In this document: one piece after another, positions 22,394-33,187 of the stretch | Position numbering within the stretch: position 1 is the stretch's first letter | How the letters are laid out: each line of letters opens with the position of its first letter | Program-made: the position numbers and the translations under genes | Notes under the pieces: generated by a model | What the model was told of the DNA's origin: nothing | The model's database searches: none | What the model saw: only the letters and a program-made list of their open reading frames with translations | Assembly: GCF_000835495.1 (NCBI RefSeq) | Contig: NW_015622545.1 | Location: 4,046,042 to 4,110,041, forward strand | DNA from: Cladophialophora immunda | Lineage: Eukaryota > Ascomycota > Eurotiomycetes > Chaetothyriales > Herpotrichiellaceae | Direction of reading: 5' to 3' | Length of the DNA stretch: 64,000 bases

Positions 22394-23620
22394 AGACCTC
22401 GGAGGGTTGTGTGGTTCGTGGTTGGTGGTGGAGTTATAGGATTGGGGAAAAGTCACAGCGATGTCTCGAAGAGCGATGTATATATGTCTTGATGTGATGG
22501 GGGTTTTCCAGGAGCGAGCACGATACGGGATAAGAACGTGGATGGGTACATGGGATGATTGATGGTGTGGTACTGGACTGGGGGGATGGATCAGGAGGGT
22601 TGGACCTAGGTATTTCTTTTGTGCCGTGATGCACTCACTCACAGTGTAGCAAGGAGAAAGGTGGTACAGATCAAATTGTGTGAGCCAAGAGAGTGTGACC
22701 AGATGGCGTGTGTAATGTTTGATAACGACATAATAGTGAAATGAAGAGTCGATGTTCTGCATCTGTCCTTGCCCCTGCCTGAGACCTCCATCCCAATCCA
22801 TGCTCAGCCTCGCGTCGAACGTCCAGCCTTGCTCGATCGATGGCTTCCCCTTACTCCAATGGCACAGGCTGCAGCTCGTGTTGCACCGACCCTGCGGCGA
22901 TTTGGATCTCATTTTCCACCGTGCTTGCTTGGCTTGCGCCCAGTGCTCTGAAGAACCAATCCCGCCCCCCAGTGGCGCACACCTCAGCCAGCCTTGGAAG
23001 CCGTTGACTGCGGATTACCCATTTTGGGTGTTTCGTTTTCCCTTTCCCCATTCGAGGTGCGCACCCACCTGGCTGTCTCGGGGCCAGATCAAGCGGGGAT
23101 CAAAATGCCAGCATGAAGAGGCCAGATCCAGTCTACTTTGGTTGTTTCACGGATCTGATCTGGCACGCAGTTCAGGTTGAAGTGGGATCATCTCGATGTG
23201 CAACCAACGAGGAGCGGTGACACCTGTGCGACACCAATGGACGGGGAGACCGAGTTCGACATAATTTTTGGGGGGGGACGGCGCGCATGCTTGGGCCAGA
23301 CACTTTCCCCAAACGACGGTGTAGCTTTGGTAGCCTTTGGAGAGCCAGCATCCAGATCCCGGGACTAGAGAAGCAAGACGATGGAAAAGAGCCGTGCGCC
23401 AGAAGAGCGCAACGTGCAACAAGCAACCACCGACCGAGCTGCCTATTATTCTTTATCCTTCTCTCCCTTGCTTTCGTCCATTCCATCCGCCCGTCTCTCT
23501 TACACACTTCCCTGCCATCGATTCCCTGTCGCCGTCTCATCCAGCAGCTCCTCGCACTTCTCGGCCCTTATCCCATATCAATTGGCCACCGTCCAAATCG
23601 CGGGGAAAGCTTAGGGCACC
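22394..23620. other. Intergenic, no supported gene
   Basis: A 252-codon minus-strand frame at 22154-22912 overlaps the HET gene and looks like a shadow. A pyrimidine-rich leader runs from about 23440 to the CFEM start. Confidence 0.5.
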
Positions 23621-24648
23621 ATGCTTCGTCAGCTTAGCAGCATCCTTGCCGCCTCCACCCTCCTGGTGGGTATTGTCTCTGCGCAGCAGGCCCCGACTCT
23701 ACCCAGCTGTACGTCCTCCGAACTCGTATTAATATATCTCTGTCCGAAAGATGTGCTGTCAAAAGAAAATTAAAAAAAAAAAAAAACAGATGATCCTGGT
23801 TGACTTAGCATTGATGGAGCTGACGTTCCTCGACACGCAGGTGCCACTAGCTGCGTGAGCAGTCTCCTCCCCGCCAGCTGCAACGGCAATCCAACATGTC
23901 AGTCCTCCCCTCTGAGGTGTCCATCACGGCGACAAGAAAGAAAAGGACGGTCACAGGCTGACAAGTGAGGATCAATAGGCATCTGCAACACCGCGTCCTT
24001 CCTCGACGGAATCGCCTGCTGCGTCTTCCAGGCATGTGATCCCGCAGATCAAACGGCCGCCCTAGCCTATGCACACAGCATTTGTGACCCGGTTGGAGCT
24101 TCGTCGCTTTTGGTACGTTCCCTTGCTTTCAATTGCCCTCAGTTGCCGTGTACTCCGCGGATGGATTTCTTTCGGTCCGTAGCGGTGAATTCTCTACTAT
24201 GAGGAGGGCCGTCCTCAATGTTCCGCTCCCAATCCATGCCTTGGACACGTCTCACTGAATCTTCTGCTCTCTACAGCCCGCCTCGGCAACCTGCATCTCG
24301 ACTTCAAGCGGCAGCGCAACCTCCTCGGCTTCCGGGTCTGGCTCTAGCACGGCCGGCGCCACAGGTGGATCGACCACCTCAGCCGCCAGCAGCGCTGCCA
24401 GCGAAGCCTCCTCTGCGTCTGCCGCTGCCTCTAGCGCCAGCGCCAGCGCCTCCTCATCGTTGAGCAGTGCCTCTGCGTCCCTCAAATCTGCTGCGTCCAG
24501 CGCCAGCGCGTCCCTCTCTTCGGCCGTAAACAGTGCCAGCCAATCTTCCTCTTCGACGACGGCGAGCCCCACGGGTGCTGCCAACCAGTTGGCGATCGGG
24601 TTTGGTGCCGTCGGCGCCGGGATGTTGGGGTTGGCGGCTCTGTTGTAG
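23621..24648 (+). CDS. CFEM-domain GPI-anchored cell-surface protein
   Basis: Four exons (23621-23708, 23841-23897, 23979-24112, 24277-24648) give 216 aa. A signal peptide is clear (MLRQLSSILAASTLLVG...SAQQ). It is followed by one CFEM domain at about residues 27-93: Cys-x3-Cys-x8-Cys-x5-Cys-x-Cys-x10-Cys-Cys-x4-Cys-x15-Cys, with an Asp in FLDGIA between the CIC pair and the next cysteines. After that comes a Ser/Ala-rich, probably O-glycosylated stalk of about 90 residues. The C-terminus, TGAANQLAIGFGAVGAGMLG and a hydrophobic tail, fits a GPI attachment signal. CFEM proteins act at the wall in haem/iron uptake, adhesion or as effectors; which applies here is unknown. The CC pair gives nine cysteines, one more than canonical. 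The first intron carries a 15-base A run. Confidence 0.9.
23772..23786 (+). repeat. Poly(A) run inside the first CFEM intron
   Basis: A run of 15 adenines lies inside intron 1 (23709-23840) of the CFEM gene, upstream of its acceptor. Confidence 0.85.
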
Positions 24649-24909
24649 GTGCGGATGGCGAGAGGAAACTTATACCGACGATCCTGCTTGGAGAGGAGGG
24701 CGGGTTCAAAAGTTGGAAATAGTTCGGATGTAATGCGGCCAGATATGTGATATCTGTTTGGATCTACCCTTTTTGTGACCTAGGAGAATATGCACAAGCA
24801 TTTCATTAGCATGGCCACCACGCAGGGAGAGATAACTTGTGCTGTGTTGCTCGGGCCTGTACCGGTCAAGCTAGGTGTTGTTGCCCTTATTACACAGCTC
24901 GACGGTGTT

Positions 24910-25728
24910 TCATTCATCGTCTTCTGCCTCCCTGCGTCTGGCCAACACTTTGGCAACCTCCCGCCCCTCCTCCTTCAAGACCGTCCACAAGTAACCCCAA
25001 AACAGCATATCAGCCAGCCCAATCGTGAAGACGACTCGATTCGCTAGCAGATTCAATCCTGACAGCAGCGACGTCCACGACTCAGCCGAAGCTGTTGAAG
25101 ATACCGGCTCGGAAGCACCGTGCGAGTGGAACATGTAAATCCAAAACACCAGCGCCGACGAGGCCAGCACGTGGATCGCCGAGAGCGTCAGCCAGCGTGA
25201 CTGGGCAGTCAAGAGGGTGTGCAGTTCTTCGGCGTAGCGCGAGGGGGACTTTGCAGCGGCGGCGGCGGCGGCGAAGGAGGAGTCCAGGCGTCGGGCGCCG
25301 CTCGCCCTGGTGCCCATCGAGGACGACGATGCAGTCGTGGCAGCAGTGCCCTGAACCACGGACAAATCCCCGGCAAAGAGGAACTGCGTGACCGCGTACA
25401 CCGACACCACCAGCCCCAGGAGCGCGAACAGTTCCCTCTCAGACTGCGCGACGACGGCCCCTTGACCCTGTCCCGGTCCCGATATTAGCGGCCCTCTCAT
25501 GGGCATGCTCGTCCGCGAGCCGCCAGCTCCTGCACTGCCCGACGGGCCCGCGCCATGGGGTATGCTTTCCGGGGCGTAGCCTGCGGGCCGCACGCTCATG
25601 CTCTCCCCGAGCAGCCAGATCGGGGTCGAGGACAGTAGCTGGGTGGGCGAGGTCAGGAGGTAGTAGGCGCAGGTCAGGAGGGTGAGGGAGTGGGTGCGCA
25701 GGAGGAGGGTGGAGGAGAGGAGTGGCAT
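24910..25728 (-). CDS. ilm1: Ilm1-family membrane protein
   Basis: Single exon, 272 aa, ATG at 25726-25728. It starts MPLLSSTLLLRTHSLTLLTC with a first membrane helix, then FxLGESM-like sequence (WLLGESMSVR). Further hydrophobic segments follow: ELFALLGLVVSVYAVTQFL, LTLSAIHVLASSALVFWIYM and VVFTIGLADMLFWGYLWTVL. The tail is charged (RRREAEDDE). This arrangement fits the fungal Ilm1 family, whose yeast member was named for increased loss of mitochondrial DNA when mutated and localises to the ER. The molecular function is unknown. A Gly/Ala/Ser-rich loop between the first two helices makes it longer than the yeast protein. It is convergent with the CFEM gene. Confidence 0.82.
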   Translation of the reverse strand: MPLLSSTLLLRTHSLTLLTCAYYLLTSPTQLLSSTPIWLLGESMSVRPAGYAPESIPHGAGPSGSAGAGGSRTSMPMRGPLISGPGQGQGAVVAQSERELFALLGLVVSVYAVTQFLFAGDLSVVQGTAATTASSSSMGTRASGARRLDSSFAAAAAAAKSPSRYAEELHTLLTAQSRWLTLSAIHVLASSALVFWIYMFHSHGASEPVSSTASAESWTSLLSGLNLLANRVVFTIGLADMLFWGYLWTVLKEEGREVAKVLARRREAEDDE

Positions 25729-26748
25729 TGTTTTCTTTTGGCCGGTAGGTAGGCAGGTAGGTAGGTAGGTAGATAGGTAGTAGGTTCAAGGGAGAAGATT
25801 GCAGACAAGGCCGGGTGTCAATTGTCCATTTGGTGGCTGCTTGTGTCCATGAAAATCGTCTGGGGGAGAAACGTGGACGAGGCTGCATGTTGTGTCTCTG
25901 TGTGGATTGGAGATTCGGCAGCGGAGAAACCGTCCTCCGTCTTGCTGCATCACCAGTGTCTTTCTTCCCCAGCCAGCGACACCGCGAGCCAGCTCTGATC
26001 ACATAATAGTACGTTGTGCATGCATATATCTGTTCCTCAGGCCCTGCGTCACTGTCTCCAAACCGACATGGCTCGGTCCCCTCGTGTCAGCAAGTCGCGT
26101 TCCACAAACAGGTAGTCCTGTACGCGACACCCTTAGCAGCAACTTGTCCGCGCACCTCTCCTCTGAGAATGCAACGCAGCGCACCAACTGGAGCTCGGCC
26201 CGCCTTGGAGGCCTTGTCCCTTTCAATTGCGATTGCCGTAGCAATTGCCAGACAGAGTTATAGCCCGTTGCAATGCTGGGGGCAAGCAACTTCCTCGCCA
26301 ATGGCCCGCGGGAATTTTCTGGATTCGGGCTCGAGCCCAGGACTATGACTAAAGCCACCACGACGCAATTCGAGCACACGAACCGCCGACCCCACCAGGG
26401 CTGTGAACATGTGGTGTTTCCCCGCTGTGCAGACTGGCCCTAACACGATGTTCTCTGGGTTGAGAGCAAGTCTGGCCGTTCGAATCGACTGCCCAAGCGA
26501 AGTTTGTTACTTCATCGACGGAAATCTACCGAGGTTGTTATACGCTCCCTGGGTAAGCTGACAACGGTCTTTTGCGGTAGAGAGATATATAGATCTGGAT
26601 GGACGAGTTGTAAACATTTCTAAACCTTCAGTTGATCAAGGTCATTTTGCCTGTGGTAGTTTTCGACGTTATCCCCGCAGTTTCAGATATTCTAGGTCAG
26701 CAATACTCGTCTGTCCTAACCTTTAGCCGTCCAGTCACGCCTGTCATC
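25729..26748. other. Intergenic, no supported gene
   Basis: The region begins with a GGTA/GGCA tetranucleotide tract at 25744-25784, just upstream of the Ilm1 start. The GGGCTCGAGCCC palindrome near 26326-26337 is the only other notable element. No tRNA cloverleaf can be formed around it. Confidence 0.5.
25744..25784. repeat. GGTA/GGCA tetranucleotide tract
   Basis: Imperfect tandem GGTA units, with GGCA and GATA variants, lie within 60 bases upstream of the Ilm1 ATG and therefore probably in its leader or promoter. Confidence 0.85.
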
Positions 26749-28025
26749 ATGGAGCCATATACGAACACAGGAGCCGTGAATTGTAACGTGGATATTGATG
26801 CGAGCAATGTTAAGGGCAAGACTGCTGTCGTTACCGGCGGTATGCTTGAGTTGACAGAGGCACCATACTAAAACCTTTTCTGATGTGCTGTCCCAGGAGC
26901 CAACGGCATCGGTGAAGCATATGTTCGCGCGTTGACAGGCGCTGGGTATGACCCTGTCCTTTACATACCATCGGGCGTGAGATTGACGGGATTGCAGGGC
27001 TTTTGTCGTTATTGCAGATCTTGACGCTGAAGAAGGCGCAAGACTGGAAAAGGAATTGGGCAGGTCAGCGTCAAAAGGAGCTCTTGCCGATGTATAAACC
27101 ATCCTATTGACGCCCTGTCCACAGCTCAGTCAAGTTCGTCAAGTGCAATGTCACCGTCTGGGCCGATCAACTCGCCGTCTTCAAAACTGCGCTTTCGTCT
27201 TCGCCGTCCGGCAGAGTGGACATTGTCATTGCAAATGCCGGCATCAGTGGAGCCGATTCAGTCTTCTTCAACGATGGTAAGCACAAGGTGGAATGGAGCC
27301 GGGTAGAATCTAACGGCTTGCCTAGTCGAGGCCGAGGAGCCGGAAGAACCAAAGCTCAACATCCTCAACGTAAATCTCACCGGCGTTATGTACACCGTCA
27401 AACTGGCACTTCATTACTTCCGCCGACAGAATGCTTTGAACAAAGGGGCTCCCCTGGATCAAGTCCTCATATTGCAAGGCAGTCTGGCAGGATATCTCGA
27501 CCTCCCTGGAGCCGTTCAGTACATTGCCTCCAAATTTGGCCTTCGCGGGATGATGCGGGCTCTTCGCAAGACAGAGCACCAACACAACATTCGAGTGGCA
27601 TATATTGGACCATGGTATGGAGACGAATGTGGTCGAGTTTCATTTTAGCTAATTGGGCCAACCCAGGTTTGTCGAAACCAAGATTTTGAGCAAGGCAGCC
27701 GTCGAACATCTAACGAAGTCGGGCATCGAGTTTGCCACGGTCGAAGACGCTGGCCAGTGCGCACTGAGAATCGTGTCAGATCCCAAAATCAATGGTAAGC
27801 AGGCGCTATACTGCCTGTAAACGGGGTACTGATAGAACGGTCTTAGGTCGAGCATTTGCAATCCTTCCCCGAAGTTGGGCGCCTCGTGGATATGTGGATA
27901 TCGATTACGACGACTATCCCGTGGGCACATTGTTGGAGAAGCTGCAGAGTTCTGCCACTGGAAGCGACCATCGCTCAGCTGTAAGTCAATCTGCCGGTTT
28001 AGAGATTCTGGAGGACAACGTCTGA
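26749..28025 (+). CDS. Short-chain dehydrogenase/reductase
   Basis: NAD(P)-dependent classical SDR, 317 aa from seven exons (26749-26839, 26897-26945, 26998-27063, 27125-27276, 27326-27614, 27667-27794, 27847-28025). Splicing restores the Rossmann motif TGGANGIG near residue 29, then IADLD (an acidic residue ending beta 2, favouring NAD), the NAGISG motif and the catalytic Ser172, Tyr185 and Lys189 in GSLAGY...YIASK. The Ser-to-Tyr spacing of 13 is normal. Overall form resembles fungal 15-hydroxyprostaglandin-dehydrogenase-like SDRs; the substrate is unknown. It stands alone, with no biosynthetic cluster around it. Six introns in 1.3 kb is the highest intron density in the window. Confidence 0.9.
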
Positions 28026-29327
28026 TGTCACTGCTTTCCAGCTCGACCCCGAAAAGCAGAAAACAAAAACTCAATGGTCAGCGTCGGCGACAAATTGAGC
28101 ACCCAGACGAGGTGTGCGAACTGAAGGATCGCCCGATGATATATGTTCTTTACACACTGAGGTGTGCTATAGCTCCAATCAAAAGGCAAAAGCGACCTCC
28201 TCGTGTCATTGCAAAAAGTATATTCTCTGAGGCCTCTCGCCAAGTGTTGTCTCTTCCACCCTCCTTCGTTCTATGTGACCCGTATCCGGATAGTTCTGCT
28301 AGTGACGTGCAGCTCTGATGGTGTCATTCGACGCCAAAGTGTGTCCGGGCCGGAAGACAGTGTTCCGCGTCGACCAGTACTACGGCTGTAGTTCGTCAAA
28401 GGCTTTCTTCTGGATGAGTCGGAAGGAGGTGAGTTATAGAAGTAGGTGTCAGCTCGCAAGGCTGGACATTCAACCCTGGTGGAACCACACTCTGGCCACT
28501 GTGATTGGGTTGAATATAAATAGACATCGACCAATAGAAGCACCAAGTCAACAGCTCTAGCGGGCTATGTCATCTCCACCCATCTCCACTGGTTGTCACT
28601 CACCTCCACATTTGTTCGCCTTGCTGGCGCTTAGACGCTGTCGATGGGTCTATTCGCCCACAGCCCTTCACCACCCCCCTGCATCCGATCTGTCTCATCT
28701 TTTCCCGTCATCCAATCCTCTTTCGCTTCGAAACGCCCGCATGCCAACGACCCCAATGGCGACCAGCTATCCTGACATCTCTGCTCGCTTGGGGAACGAT
28801 TCACTGACGGTCCCTTGCATTTCCAAGCCCGTATCTGGCTTCGCTAACCTCAAGGGCGTCGGATGGCTTAACGCGCTCATCAGGCGACAGGCAAGTCTAG
28901 AGCCTCCCTGCTATTATTGTTGTACCACGTCTGCAGCTCCTTTTTGGGCACGCACTATCACGAATGCAAAAATAAACATTGTGAGTACCTGCCTGTCCTT
29001 GCCTGCCGTATTTCTACCGCCCTGTGTCCCTCTTGTTACACCTTCCTTCAACCCAAATACTTTGGTTCAACAAGTATCATAATCTCGAAGGATAATTATA
29101 AAAAGGCACCCGGCCTTATTTCCCTTTGTGTGGGTTTCATATTTTTGGGGGGACAGGCGCCTGGTGCGGCCTTCCACTACAGCACCTGTGAAGACGGCTC
29201 AAGCAACTACACCCAGTCCTTTCAGCTCAGGGCTTTTCTTTTGATACAGGCGTCTGCCCACACATCGCCCCAACGTCAGATCAACCCTCGCCCTTCCTGA
29301 AGTCTTGACTATTGCTGTTGATCGGCC
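28026..29327. other. Intergenic or leader region before the RRxxS-repeat gene
   Basis: A frame of 171 codons from 28567 is open but low in conserved character. The pyrimidine-rich sequence from 28600 and the absence of a clear splice join to 29328 suggest promoter plus leader. An upstream coding exon cannot be excluded. Confidence 0.4.
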
Positions 29328-31319
29328 ATGGCTGGCGTGCTCGAAGGATTGATTTCATCCCGGCGTCGACCGTCCAGGTCCCGATCAGAGTCCGCGAAGC
29401 AAATGCATGCCCGATGGGGAGATGTTTCAATCACTGCTCCCACCGGCGGATGGACCCAGCATTATCTGGAAGACGACCTGAACAATGTCACCTACCAAGC
29501 CCACGGCAGCCCCGACTCCCAGAAAACCCTCGTCAGCAATTCCCCCGACCTGACTTTCAAGGACGAGATCGAAAAGATCGGTGTCGAAGCCATCATCACG
29601 CAGTCTCCACCGCTCATCCAGAAGGAACGAGCTGCAATCACCATCACAATCCCTTTGCCATGGAGCCGAAAGTCACATCGAAGATCGTCCTCGGCGAGCA
29701 GTCATCCGCAGCCACAAGCCCAGCCGGTCCCAGTGCTAGAGAAGCTGATTACAGTAGAATCACGGCCTGCTCATGCCAATATCACGAGCACCATTGACGA
29801 AGTCATTGTCGCGGAGTCCAGACCAGCTACCGAATCACTTCGAGCAGACTCACCCATTGTCCACACTCAGTCACCGGTATATGACGATGTCAGCACGTTT
29901 TTCACAAGGGCTGTCTTCCCAGAGAAGCATCCTGGTCATCGGCTGCCACAGATCCAGACTGCCGTCCCACCCAACAAGAGCCAACCCGCTTCAGCGGTTT
30001 CCCTTCTGAGCCCGGTGGCTGAAAAGTACAACGGGCTTTCGGAGAGCAACAATGGCACTCCTATGGACAACACTCCCATTGCTGAACGGATCGAGTCGGC
30101 CATTCATAATAGTCACGGTGAACAGGTCGACGTCGCAGGATTGGTTGGTCGGTTGGAGAGCCATGTCAGCACGACACCTCCGACCCAACCGTTCCCTCCG
30201 ATTCCAAGTTCAGATGAAGCTCCGGACTCGGCAGTTGAGAGACCAGACTCGCGCAGGACTCCCAAACCATCTTCCCGACCGTCTTCTCGAGGTCCCGGCA
30301 TTGGTGAGGTGGCTTACATGCGAGCCTCCTCCCGAGGAGCCTCCGAGCAAAGCAGTGGCCAGCGGTCTGCCTCGCGAGAAAATGCTGGTCGTCGGGCTGC
30401 CTCCGTGGAACGGGCGCGACGAAGGACTCTCTCCCGAGAACCAATTGGGCGACGCGCCGACTCTCCTCCGTTCCAAAGCCGTCGAGCTCTATCCCGGGAT
30501 CCAGCTCTCCGCCGCGCAGACTCAGCAGAACCGAAAACCCGGCGAGCCGTGTCTCGTGAACAAGCTGTTCTCGGGTCCGTCTCTCCAGAGGCAAACACTC
30601 CTCACTTCGTCACGGACGACGTACCGCTTCGTCCTCGCGCAGAGTCTCCCGGCCCATGGAACCGGCGAGCACACTCCCGCGAACCCGCTGTCCGCCGCGA
30701 GGCCTCCCCGCTCGTCTTCAGCCGCCGAGCCATCTCTCGCGAGCCGTACTCGCGCCGCCGCATCTCTGGTGACTACAGTCAGCGCGCCGTGTCGGTCGAC
30801 CCCATCATGCGGCGCACCAGCCCGAGGACCGACGGCGTCTCACGCCACGCCAGCCCGCTCGACGACATCTTCGCCCTCCGCCAGGCTATCCCCCGGGAAG
30901 ACTTCGTGCCTCGCCGGGGCACCCCGATCGTCGGCACCCTTGCGGAGCGGGACAGTCCAGGGGTTGGCTCGACCCCTCCGGCCGAGCCGGAGCCGGCGCC
31001 AGACGAAGCGACCGACATCGAGACCGAGACGGACGAGATGTACTTTGAATCACGCAAGGGCTGGAACGGGCCGGCCGTGGCGGGCACCTCCAGCAGGGGT
31101 TTCTACGGCGACGTCGTCCAAGACTACAAGCTCATTGCGCGCGACGTCGAGGCCGAGCTCGCGGCGTCCGAGGCGCAGGCTTCGGCCATGAACATCGTCG
31201 CCCTGATCAAGAAGGAGAAGGAGAGGGAGGCCCACAAGCCCAAGGTGGAGGCCACCAAGGAAGAAAGGGTGTACGAGGGACCAGACCTAGTACCGCCCCA
31301 GGAGGAACTCTGGGGATGA
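29328..31319 (+). CDS. Large disordered protein with Arg-Arg-x-x-Ser repeat array
   Basis: Single exon, 663 aa, ATG at 29328. The N-terminus (MAGVLEGLISSRRRPSRSRS) and a WGDVSITAPTGGWTQHYLED block look ordered. The centre, about residues 345-510, is a degenerate array of roughly 10-residue units of form RRAxSREPxx, for example RRTLSREP, RRALSRDP, RRAVSREQ, RRAHSREP and RRAISREP. The C-terminus (SRGFYGDVVQDYKLIARDVE, then a helix of about 40 charged residues, ending EELWG) looks conserved. I do not recognise a named family. Each unit offers a serine with Arg at -3 and -4, which suits basophilic kinases. An overlapping 379-codon frame on the same strand (30052-31191) is a by-product of the repeat codons. 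Confidence 0.75.
   Translation: MAGVLEGLISSRRRPSRSRSESAKQMHARWGDVSITAPTGGWTQHYLEDDLNNVTYQAHGSPDSQKTLVSNSPDLTFKDEIEKIGVEAIITQSPPLIQKERAAITITIPLPWSRKSHRRSSSASSHPQPQAQPVPVLEKLITVESRPAHANITSTIDEVIVAESRPATESLRADSPIVHTQSPVYDDVSTFFTRAVFPEKHPGHRLPQIQTAVPPNKSQPASAVSLLSPVAEKYNGLSESNNGTPMDNTPIAERIESAIHNSHGEQVDVAGLVGRLESHVSTTPPTQPFPPIPSSDEAPDSAVERPDSRRTPKPSSRPSSRGPGIGEVAYMRASSRGASEQSSGQRSASRENAGRRAASVERARRRTLSREPIGRRADSPPFQSRRALSRDPALRRADSAEPKTRRAVSREQAVLGSVSPEANTPHFVTDDVPLRPRAESPGPWNRRAHSREPAVRREASPLVFSRRAISREPYSRRRISGDYSQRAVSVDPIMRRTSPRTDGVSRHASPLDDIFALRQAIPREDFVPRRGTPIVGTLAERDSPGVGSTPPAEPEPAPDEATDIETETDEMYFESRKGWNGPAVAGTSSRGFYGDVVQDYKLIARDVEAELAASEAQASAMNIVALIKKEKEREAHKPKVEATKEERVYEGPDLVPPQEELWG
30355..30860 (+). 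repeat. Protein-level RRAxSREP repeat array
   Basis: About 14 degenerate units spaced near 30 bases encode alternating RRxxS and S-x-E/D-P segments. Conservation is at the protein level; the DNA units have diverged, so this is an old repeat rather than a fresh expansion. Confidence 0.75.
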
Positions 31320-32500
31320 TGGTGACCATGTGCCAACATCACCACCTCCACCTTCAGCATCATTTGTTCTACCCTTTTGAACGCGGAACAGTATCCAGAA
31401 GACATCCCAGAAACCAAATCAATCAATCAAAGAGACCGTCGACAGTCGACCGTCGACTCCCAGAGCGCCTTGCGGGCTACACTCACTCAACACACATCAA
31501 GCTACGAGGCCAGGAGACGCGTCCTATCCAAAGCAAAAAAACTGGAACTTGCCCCGTGCAAGAACATCCCACCAACACCAACACAAAACCACCAATCCAT
31601 CAGAACAAACACCGAGAATGACCACCCACGCACCGACACACCACACCACACCTACACCTTCAAGGCCAGGATCCACCACGTCGACACTCTTTGCAAGAAG
31701 CTCAGGTTGCTCTCCCATCTGTCTACCTAACCACCAGTCTGCCTAGCCGCTGACCCTCCCTCCCTCCCTCCCTCCCTCCCTACAGTACCTGCCTACCTAC
31801 CTACCTACCTACCTGCCTGCCTGCCTGCCTACCTAGTCCCTGCCACAAAGACATGAAACGACATGCACGAGTTTTCTTGTATCTAACTTCCATATTCCGC
31901 GTCCGTATCCAGACAGCACGGGCCTTTATTTTTACTATCTTCATTATGTCATCTTAGGTAGTGGGTTACAGCAGATAGTTAGTTAGTGGGAAAGGAAGTC
32001 TTCTCTGTGCGGCACGGAGGTTAAGGATTGGGTGGGAAATGAAATACATTCATCAATCCTTCCCTCCACCCATCCATATTTATTTCCTCTATAATTCCAT
32101 GAATCTATACACTCTAAACGCCATGTGTAACTTTTAAGCCCATGTTCTCTGCATATCAGACAAGGGAAAAGAGACGTGAACTTTTCGGGACCAGACTTAT
32201 ATGACGCAGAGATTTGAGATCCGATCTTTCCGCTCTTCTCCTTGAATCTGTTGAATGGACTGCCTCTACCCAAGAAGTCATGCTTCACCATTCCCTACTA
32301 GGGGCGTCAGTCTATCTTGATCCATAAGGTCTCAGAGCACTGCTGGTACATGTACAGCAGAAAGGTGCGAATGCTACTTCTAAACAAGCCATGGACACTC
32401 TTGAGATGCCATCAATCCATAGCCCAGCCCTGTTTCTGCCACGTCTGCCCTTCGCCGGTCGCCTTGTATCAATTGTCCCCTACCCATCAGCCTCTCGCCG
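31320..32500. other. Convergent 3' flanks with microsatellites
   Basis: Lies between the convergent RRxxS-repeat gene and the Cys-rich gene. It contains a CCCT tract and a CTAC/CTGC tract and is otherwise AT-rich from 31900. No gene is supported. Confidence 0.5.
31754..31835. repeat. CCCT tract followed by CTAC/CTGC tract
   Basis: Seven or so CCCT units at 31754-31781 are followed after six bases by about 12 CTAC and CTGC units at 31788-31835. Both are non-coding. Confidence 0.9.
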
Positions 32501-33187
32501 TCACTCATCCCGTTTCCTCTTCCCCATGGCGGAAAGCCCTCCAGAGCGTTCTTGTCCCTTCACCGCTGATGCCGTGATGTTCGTCTCATCCAGAAACGTC
32601 AGGCCGCCGGTGGGATGGACGCCGCTGTGATGATTGTTGTCGTGTTGGTCATCGTCGTCGTCGCTATAATCCACATCCTCAAAGTCGTCATCTTCGTCAA
32701 CCTCCTCGTCCTCGTCCAACTGGTGAAGCCATAGCCCCATGCCCAAGTATCCCGCCTCGACCAAGCGCATCACCGATTCCTCGTCCTCCCGCATCGCCCG
32801 GCGCCGGGCCAGGACCCGGGCGACAAGTTCACGATCCTCGACAACTTCCCGGCCAAGGTAGTACACCCGGGCAGTTCGGACCGCGGAGCGCCCGACGCGC
32901 TTGATGGCCTGCCACCACGTGGTCCTGAGAGAGCGGGGAGGGGCCACGGGCGTCTCGGGGAGCGGCACGACCACGCGGTCCGGACTCGCAAAGTACGCCT
33001 CCGCCGTGACGAACTCGCAGTCGTCCCACGGGGTGAATATGTCCGGGTACCAGTAGTGGCAGCAGTTGGGGTTGGTGTAGTGCCCGCAGCAGTGGTACAG
33101 CCGGGTCTCGCAGCGCCAGAGCGGGTCGGATCGGTAGTGGCATGGGATGTTGTCCTGGTTGATTCGAGACCAGAGCTGGGCGAGCAT
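32501..33187 (-). CDS. Uncharacterised Cys-rich protein with acidic tail
   Basis: Single exon read from ATG 33185-33187 gives 228 aa; an upstream in-frame start at 33325 would add 46 low-complexity residues and is less likely. The N-terminal third has a dense Cys/His/Trp cluster: PCHYRSDPLWRC, LYHCCGHY, NPNCCHYWYPD, seven cysteines in about 35 residues with several histidines. This could bind zinc. A basic helix-rich middle (REVVEDRELVARVLARRRAM) precedes a poly-acidic stretch (about 20 Asp/Glu), and the end is a GKRKRDE nuclear-signal-like tail. I do not recognise the family. Splicing is not needed. Confidence 0.6.
   Translation of the reverse strand: MLAQLWSRINQDNIPCHYRSDPLWRCETRLYHCCGHYTNPNCCHYWYPDIFTPWDDCEFVTAEAYFASPDRVVVPLPETPVAPPRSLRTTWWQAIKRVGRSAVRTARVYYLGREVVEDRELVARVLARRRAMREDEESVMRLVEAGYLGMGLWLHQLDEDEEVDEDDDFEDVDYSDDDDDQHDNNHHSGVHPTGGLTFLDETNITASAVKGQERSGGLSAMGKRKRDE

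Noticed and set aside
22154..22912. 252-codon minus-strand frame
   Set aside because: Antisense shadow of the HET gene's 3' end plus AT-rich flank.
26300..26440. tRNA-like T-arm around GGGCTCGAGCCC
   Set aside because: It is a plain palindrome; no acceptor stem, D arm or anticodon arm can be paired around it.
28567..29082. 171-codon plus-strand frame upstream of the RRxxS-repeat gene
   Set aside because: Starts with ATG but shows no conserved segment and does not splice convincingly into 29328; more likely leader sequence.
30052..31191. 379-codon frame overlapping the RRxxS-repeat gene on the same strand
   Set aside because: It follows from the repetitive Arg/Ser/Pro codons read in another phase; the 663-aa frame has the ordered ends and a good ATG.
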